A stretch of 64,000 nt of DNA from Ceriagrion tenellum. Taxonomy: Eukaryota; Arthropoda; Insecta; Odonata; Coenagrionidae. The notes beneath the pieces are model-generated. The model did not search any database. It was not told the DNA's origin and worked only from the letters and a program-made list of their open reading frames with translations. Shown piece by piece: positions 22,901-31,900 of this stretch. Both the position numbers and the translations under genes were made by a program. Position 1 is the first letter of the stretch, and each line of letters starts with the position of its first letter. The DNA is taken from positions 125,841,894-125,905,893 of the forward strand of contig OY720635.1 in NCBI GenBank assembly GCA_963169105.1, read 5' to 3'.

Positions 22901-25900
22901 TCAGTTGGTGACAATGTTTTTAGACTGTGTACCACTAATTTTTCTTGACTTCACCCTGAAGATTCAGACGAGATTGATTTTGAAAATTCACAGGTAGCTT
23001 ATTCTCAGTGATAGAGCTAACAAGGGCACTTGGTGAAAAGTAAATATTAAATTTGGTAATGATTTAATTTGGGGTTGAATTGGCTAGAGACAAAACAAAA
23101 TAGTTCCGGAATATATCGGCGGATTGTGACCCGAAACAATGCATTGTGACTCGTAACACTGCTGTCCACTAATCATAAGATGAAAATAAGGCCAGTCGAA
23201 CTGTACACTCTGTAAATTTTTCTCTTACTCTAAGGAATAAGGAAGGGTATTTGTAACCAATAGATGATTCTGGAAAACCTTGGACTATGTAGGCATGCAT
23301 AGTTGATAATCATGCCTTTTGAAAAGAGCAAGCGACCTTCATTTCTGTTTTTACAGCATATGTTAATGTTGGACTTGCACTTTTATCGACATGGTCTTCG
23401 GGTGAATTCTATCAAAATTACATTCTCACACCCTCAGGCAACCGTCTTAATTGCGATTTTATTCAATTTTGGTATGCGCAGTAGATCGTGGATAGACTTG
23501 ACCCATAGTTTGTCGAATCCCAAGGAAAGTTTTCGTGATATACCGTTTGACCGTTCACATCCAAATCGGCCGGTGCGGGACCTTACTCTAACTCCGAGGT
23601 AGCTTAGCATCCGGAGTGCTCCTGAGCTTTGCTAGGCAAAGCGTCAGACTGTTCAGAGATGATTTTTAGGTGTTGTACAAGACTCGGAACCCTCGGAACA
23701 CCCATCTGAAAGCCCTCCCCTGCCTCGCCCATTCCACCAATTTCCCCTCTCGCACGCTTGTTTGCCATGAATGGGTAGGGGAGGGAAGTGCGCTTGACCT
23801 TGAGAGAACCAGTGGAAATCTGTTAAGAACATCACTGACATCTAGCGGAAAATAGCAGAAAGGAAAAAGCCATATCATAACTCCCATAAGAGCGAGCCCT
23901 ATGTTTACTCTGCTAATATATATGCTATTAAAGTAATTCAAGTTGTCAATAGATTAGTGAAATCATTTTATCGACTAGTTCTTCTGCCAGTCTTTGAAAT
24001 GAACCTTAAAAGTATTAAAATAGATTGTGTCCATTCATGTGTGTTGGTCATATCAGTGGCATAATTTAATATTTTTTTGTAACCACACCATTTACGTCTT
24101 TCTTTTGTTTCTTTAATTATTACGTGTTTTTTAGTTGCCATGTTTTTTTTGTGGAAAACAAATGAGTAAATAAAGAACTAGCTTTAAGAAATTCATTCTT
24201 ATCATTTGCCAAGAATTGAGGTAGAAAGTTGAGACAAATAAAATGACTTGGCTTAAGTTAGGAAAGTTAAGAAGCAGAATATGAGTCGGTTAGTGACAAA
24301 TCAACCGTGACCATGAACGCATTTGTGATCAAGACGGAGAAAGCAGAGATTTAAAATGGCAGAAGACAAAGCAGTAAAAAGATACTTAAAACTAGACAAG
24401 AACAACTACTTCTTGTGGTTATTCACTGCAAAAGCTCTACTGCATCAGAGGGGTTGCTAGGATGCCATCTACCCGGGTTATCTCCAAGTAGACAATGCTG
24501 ATGAAACAAACACATTCTTGGCTGAAGAGGTGAGGGAAAATGATAGAGCAGTGTCCCTCATATTGTTGAATTTCTGAATTGCTGAAAAAAAATGAAACAT
24601 GAAATTCGAGGACCATAGATTTTCTCGATGCTATTAATGTTGTATAGTTTATTTGGAACAAGCTTGAAAAGCTGTACACCAAAGGTGGCCCTATAAATCA
24701 AATGTTGCTGCTTCGCGAACTGATATCTATTAAGAAGAAAGAGGATGAACCTATGGAAGATTACTTTGCAAGGTTTTTTAATTTAAACAGAAGGTTGAAG
24801 GCAACCAAGCTAATTTTGATGACAATGTAATAGCAAGATTTATCATTGGTGGTCTCCTGATTGACAAGTATGAAGTGCTCATTACCAATATATATCAAGG
24901 AGAACAAATAGATTTGGAAGAAGTTATGGCTAGACTAATGGCTGAAGATGCTAGAAGAGAGAGCCACAAGTCGTTGAATAAAATGGACAAAGATCCAGGT
25001 GATGTCACTGCCCTAGCTTCGAAATTTTAGAAAAGTGCCGACTTTGAAAGCAGGGGAGGCTGGAGGAATGGTTCCAGGGAAGGCAGCAACAACAGTGATA
25101 CGTTGAAGGAGAAGAGATTTGTGTGTTTTGCTTGCAAAGAGCCTGGACATTTAGCTTGTGAGTGTCCGTACTTTGAGGAGAAAGAAAAATCGAGAAGAGA
25201 CTACAGGAAGAAAGAAGATAAGATGTATCAGAGAAAAGATATGAAGTATCAATCACAATCAGTACATCTGAAAAGGACTGCAAGATCTGCTGAGCTTGAC
25301 TCAGACTTGAGGTCAGCTGATGAGAATAACAGCAAAATTGAAGAGGAAAAACCGAGAAAAATGAAAGGTGCATCAAAAAAAGTCAGTGAAAACCATCAAG
25401 TCAAAGACCTTCATGGCAGGTATGAGTACACCATTTAAGAGTTTTAAGCCCTGCTCAATTTCATCAATCAACTCAAAATCAATCAATTCATTGATGGAGG
25501 AGCAAGTGATCATTTAACACCTGATGAGGAGTTGATTCAAGAACTGGACAGAAGTTATGGAGGGAAGGTGAAAACAGCCTGTCGGGATCGTTTAAAGGTA
25601 ACTGGAAGAGGTACCGTGATTGTATAGCTTGCAAAGAAATTTGGGGGTTACCAAATAATTATGCAGAAGGTGTGTTTAGTCCCAGAACTTGACCACTCTC
25701 TTATGACAGAAAGGAGACTAGAAGAGAGAGGATTCAAGATTGTGACTGAAAAAGGAGAGAAGAAAATCTATGATGGCACGGAACTGTCCATGACCGGTCT
25801 TTGGAGAAAGAATGCCAATATATATGAACTGAAGTGTGGTCATTTCTTAGTAAGAGGTGAAAAGATGCACTTGAAAGCAAACCAGAAGTAGGAAGAGAAA

Positions 25901-28900
25901 ATAGTTGCAGCAAAATTTTTGAGAGTTGAATTGTGGCATGACAGGTTTGGATACATAACTAACTTACCTGAAATTTGTGAAGTAGGTAAAGCAACCCATG
26001 TCAAAGTGTGATGTATGTCTGGAAGGCAAACTGAAGAGACTTCCATTCAAGAAAAGTAAGTCCCCTGCCTTAGACGTGCTAGAGCCGTGCTAGACGTCCA
26101 TGTGTGTTGGTCATATCAGTGGTGTAATTTAATGTTTTTTTTATAACCACACAATTTATGTTCTTCTTTTGTTTCTGTAATTATTACATGTTTATAGGTT
26201 GCCATGTTTTATTGCAGAAAATACAAATGAGAAAATGAATAACAAGCTTTAAGAACTTCATTCTTATCATTCACCGAGAATGAGTTAGAAAGTTTAGACA
26301 AATAAAATTACTTGGCTTAACAAAAAGGGCTTTAGCATCCTTCAGTCAGATGTTACTTATCCTGTGCATACCTCTGAAGTTATTTTAGCTCTTTTGTCCA
26401 TACCCAAGTGCTAAATTCTGTAAAAACCATTATAAACATTTTTTTTGTAATGTGTACTGTAAAATTTTGTTTTTCACCATAACCTCCATTATTTGATGTC
26501 TAGAGATAAAGAATACTTTCTTCTTATATTAATATATCAATGACAAAGTTAATAAATATGGCAATCAATTCATAACATGGCTTCAGGTTCAACTGCATGG
26601 AAATCAATGCTGATGTTATTTTTACATAATTACTTAATTCCAATTAATAAAATAAAGAGTGTGGAAAGTTTAAGTTTACTAATTGAAGGCAGTTGATACT
26701 TATGCCTGTGATTACAAATGTTTTATTAACTTTCATTTAGCATTTCTATCTTATGCGTCAAGCTCCACCTTAAAAAGGTTGCAGTCTTCATATTGTTGAC
26801 CATTGGCATTCGTTTTTATCTCTTCCCGAGAGAACTGATAGGAGGGGCTAATCTCAATTGGTATTTTCATCCAGTTGTGAATGAAGGCAGAAAAAAAATT
26901 TCATTCATTCACAGCCATGAATTATTGTATGCATTGTGTATTACTCTTCAATGTATTGTTTGATACCATTTAACCTGTCTAATCAACTGTCTTTTCATCT
27001 AAAAATTGTTTTTTTTGGTGTAAGGTATTCATTTATAGGTAATTATTATATTGGGTGGTTGGTGAAACAAGAGGCTAAAATATATTTTCCAGTTCTTTAT
27101 TTTCCAGTTGTTCCTTCTAGTTCCTAAACTTAATATAGAGGCCTTCTAAATAAAATAAATGCTTGACAAATTTTCCTTGTGCTCTAGTTGTAGTTGTGCT
27201 GCTGAAGAAAGAAATGCTGAAACTTAAAAGGTTAAAGGAATTTCACTCATCAGTGGTTACTCTTTGTTTCAAGTTGCTTAGTTGTTTGATCATGCTTTGC
27301 TTTGTTGTAAGCTGATCATGAAAACTTTTGCTAACTTTTCATGATGAACTTAGAGAATTGGTAACTTCAAACTCTTGACGTGACTGATTTGATCAATGCT
27401 CACGCTAATTGCCAGGCGTAGGTATTATTTTAGCATTCTTTTGACTGAATTCCAGGTTCTTCAGAGTGGTGACAAATATGGTCCGACGGTCCCTGAAGGA
27501 GCCCTTGTTACCATTAATTACAATGCTTATAATGAGTTTATAGAAGAGCCCTTTGATTCAACATACATGCGCACTGGACCACAAAAGTACAGGCTGGGGA
27601 ATGGGTCTCTTATTCCTGGTGTCGAAGTGGCCATTAAATCTATGCGCCGAAATGAGCGGTCCTGGTTCCTCATTAAACCACATCTAGCCTATGGCAAATT
27701 AGGTTGTCCACCTCGCATTCTCCCAGGTAAGTGCTAATGCCTCCCAGTGCCAATGACATTGTATATGTGACGAGTGCTTTACACACTATGCAAGTTGAGG
27801 ATGACGCAAATGTATGTAATTGCAGAAACCAAATCAGCAAAAATAATGACTCCATCCCCTGCATTGATATTGACCTTTTAATTTGTGTTGAATGTGTTAA
27901 AGTTTATCTTTTGACTCACAGTCTATGTTAGGACTTTAAAAAAAACTTCTGTGCCTCATTATCAGTTTCATCTAAGCATCTTTTTCTCACCAATGCTTTG
28001 AAATCATGTAATATCTGTCTGGGCTGATATACATCGATCAAGAAAAAGGTATGGTCTCTGAAGAATATATCTTACCTTTGGGCGTGCTTACTTGGCTGAA
28101 CATGGTTCTTGAGGGAAAGGAAATGGACTTAACAACTATTCCAATGTGGAGCATATATGCCATTTGTGGCTATATTTGACTTTGAGGTGTTTGTGCTGTT
28201 AATTTTTCAAAAAGAAATAGGAGAAACTTGTGAGCTATCCATCGGGAGGCGAGTAACTCATTGCCTTTAAAGAACAAAAGAAATCATCTCTCTTACGAGT
28301 GAAGTCAGTGCCATGGAGTGAATTAATAATAATTTATATGTTAGTGGACTTAAAGGAAGTATGTAATGAGGAACAGTGGAATGATATTTTTGGGATTGTA
28401 TTGCAGCGTAACTATTCAAATTATGTGTAGAGACTTATTCGTAGTTTAGAGAAGCACGTTTTAAAATAAATGCTATATATAATTCCACAATGTTTTTATT
28501 TGCAGATGCTACCGTACTTTTCGATATCCATTTGTTAGAATTCATTGACAGTGGTGGGGCTGCAACATTTGATGCTTTGTCCCCAGAAGAACAGAGCAAA
28601 GCAGATTTTCATGTTGTACTTAGTGCTGCCAAAGGTTTTCACCTTCAAGGGAATGATCTTTTTAAGAGCAGAGTGTATCAACAAGCTGCGAAGAGGTATT
28701 GGTATAATTATAATCTTTATTTACAGGGTAGGAGTTGGTACTCTTCTCCCATAAGCTTTCTTAACAAAGATAAATATCACAATGAAAAAGAAAATATTTA
28801 AACTGTACAAACATTTATTAAAATACTATACTTATTTCCCTGCTTAACACATGTTCATTTTATATTATATTGACTAAGATAGTTGAGTTGTATGCTATGT

Positions 28901-31900
28901 TTTTGGTTCCTATGGACCACCAAGGGACTGGATAAAAGGAGTCACACATGCAACAAAATGGTTGAAAATCCCATCGCTGTACATCAGACTGAATTCCAAC
29001 TTTGATATCTAAATACTCTGAGCCTAATTGAATTCCTTGAACTGGTGAAAATGCATTTTGTTGGTATTGTTATGAGCTTTCAGTGCATCACCCTCCTCTT
29101 TGGGCAATTTCCTCATCATTTTTGAGACATATATGTGAAACTATTAGCTTGCATGTTGAAATTAAGCTTCAAGAGGTCGGAACAGTACTCAAGAGGTCGC
29201 AGTAATTTTTTTCAAAAGGACTTCTTGTATGCTCACATTTGTTTATAGAAATTGCCTCTGAAGTCTTAGAATTTTGGTGAAATTGTGACTATTCAATGGA
29301 ACAGTACTCAAGAGCTGAGACTGAGCACCCTGAAGCATTTTTATGGTTACTGGATCAATAAAACATCTTGACTTCCTAAATATAAAGCCCATATTTAAAT
29401 GGTTTGCCACAAATGAGGTTGATATGAATCTTGTTTTTAATATCGGCTGTGAACAAAACTCTTAAGGCTGTGTTCCAATTCAGGTATACCATTTACTATC
29501 TTCAGTACAGGCCTAGGTCATACTAGACATACATAGAATGGGCAACTAGTGCTTGTACTTACATATGGTAAAAAAATGTTTACCCTCTCAGTGCTGATGA
29601 CTTAAGCGTGTGAGTCACAGGTATATCCTTCCCATGGGTGGATGACTCATGCTGTTTGTCAAGCACCCAGCCTTTAAATATCCAGGCTATTGAAAGAGCT
29701 ATAGAAAATTAAGTCTGCACCGTAAGGCATAAACGAGTTATGTCTCCCTTCACCCTAGGATATTTAATGAAAATGCCAATAAATGAAATTTTACTCGCTG
29801 GCAAAAATTAATCAGGTCAGTCAGCAACATAATGACACTTCTTAAACTTAATAATTACAGATTATTTACTATGTATTCAAATTAGCCCTCACAAAGTTAA
29901 TGATCCTAATGGCAAATGCCATCCATTTGGTAGATGTGAAGTTTTATTATACTTATTTTATCTTCACTGCCCCAAATACAGCACATTTGGCCAATTTATG
30001 TTGGGTGAATAACAACGACAACAGACGAACACAAGCACCCATGCCCTGAGTGGTGATAATTCCACTCTGGCAGGATTTGAACTCACGACCCTTGGGTTAG
30101 AAGGCAAGGACTTTACCCTGTCACCGCCAGGGACAGCATTGAAACATTTTCCTGAAATTATTTTGTGAATTTTTCATATATTTTGCAAAATTATTGTAGC
30201 TTGAAGACAAACAGAAAAGCTATCTAAGTTGTGAGTAGAAAATATGCCATTGAAAGTTGGTCAAGAGTTGTGTGAAATTCACAGTGGAAGAATCATTCGC
30301 CTGGAATGGGATTCCCAGTCCAGGTGAATGATTTTTCCACTGTGAATTTCACACACTTGTGTGATAACTAGCGAGTGACTCCATTGAAGTAACTGAGCGG
30401 CTAGTTCTGTGGTCTTTTGAAAATTGGTCAATAGGTGGAAAATTAGCCTTTGTTTCCAGAAATGAGAGAGAATTTTGTACATTAAGTACACAGTAATGTT
30501 GATTGGAATTCAGCCTTAGGTCCTTTATTTCTTGGTTGTGATTCAGACATTATTACTCTCTCTGTGAAAACTGACTCTGAGACAGACTTAAGCCCTGGTT
30601 CTTTTTCCTGATTCAGTGATTATTCATGTAATAATTGAGCAGTTACTGAACTACTTCCCACAGGTATAGACGTGCCACACAGATTTTAGAGAACTGCTCC
30701 TCTGTCAAGGATGAGAAAGATGAACGTGAGATGAACCATTTACTGCTGAAATTATATGTCAACCTTGGGGTTACCTATAACCTGCTGAATGATCCTCCTA
30801 AAGCATGTATCTACACTAAACATGCTCTTGCCCTTGATCCCAACAACACAAAAGCTTTATTTAAGTAAGTGATTTTGTCCTTTATTCAAAATTGAGTGTG
30901 CTTATTGTCACCTACCATGGAGCACCTATATTTGGATGATGTGTTTTTCATTTTAGTCGAGGAAAGGCATTTCTAACTCTCAATGATTTCTCAGAAGCAA
31001 GACGATTTCTACTCGCTGCTAAGCGCCTAAAGCCTAGTTGTCCAGAAGTTAATTTAGCATTGAAAAGGGTGAGTTAAGCAGACATTCTTTTGCATATCAC
31101 CGTAGGAGCTGTATTAATTGTTATATTTTCCTGAGATTATTTTGTTAATTCTTAATGTTTTTTGGAAAATAATTTTAGCTTGAAGAGAAACAGAACAGCT
31201 ATCTAAGTTGTGAGCAGAAAATATGCCAACGAATGTTTGGCGGTGTTAATAAGGATGAGGCTACTAAACCAGAAAAGGTAAGACTTTCTTATGAAGGCAT
31301 TAGCTACTACCTGTGGCTGTTTCTGATGTATGTAATAAATTTGAGTTTATCTACAACTAATACCATTGATTCGGTACTAAGATTTCTTTGAATAAAAAAA
31401 TGCATGTCAAAAGACATATCTGAAACGTGTTTCAATTGGTGTAATTTTTACTTAATGGGGGAATAAACTATGAAAAAAAGTACAGTGCAATGCAAATTTT
31501 TAATAAAATACATATTTATGAATGAAAAGATATGGTACATGAGTGGAACTACAGTTAATTTGAAAATGCCAACTTGGGCGATAATTTGAGCCATGGCAAA
31601 GGCATGACAATGGAACTGAATGTGATAAAATTCTTAAATAATTGAATGTAAATCTGATGAAAGTGAGTATTTTAAAAAGGTGTAAAAAATTTCATGCCAC
31701 TAGGCCCGTCACCCCCGGCATTTTCCTTCTCTCCTCTGTGAAATCCATATCATTTTTCAAAATCTCCTCTTTTAAATATATTTTAAAGAGGAAATCTTGT
31801 GGTGGAAACAGCCAGTCTGCTGTTTCTGGTTAGATGTCAAACTTAATCATGGATACATATTTATGATGGATTGCAGTTTTAAATTAAAAGATTTTAATAG

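Larger units (their letters stand above)
24038..26320 (+). mobile_element. Internally deleted Ty1/copia LTR retrotransposon
   Basis: Direct repeats of about 220 bp at 24038-24255 and 26101-26320 both begin TGTGTGTTGGTCATATCAG and end near ACTTGGCTTAA; they are the LTRs. Between them lie a copia-type gag, a CCHC knuckle, a protease start and a GAG-pre-integrase region. Integrase, reverse transcriptase and RNase H are absent: the sequence goes almost straight from the pre-integrase domain to the 3' LTR. The coding part has several stops. It lies in FKBP6 intron 2 in the same orientation as the gene. No clear 5-bp target duplication was found, so the outer borders are approximate. Confidence 0.88.
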
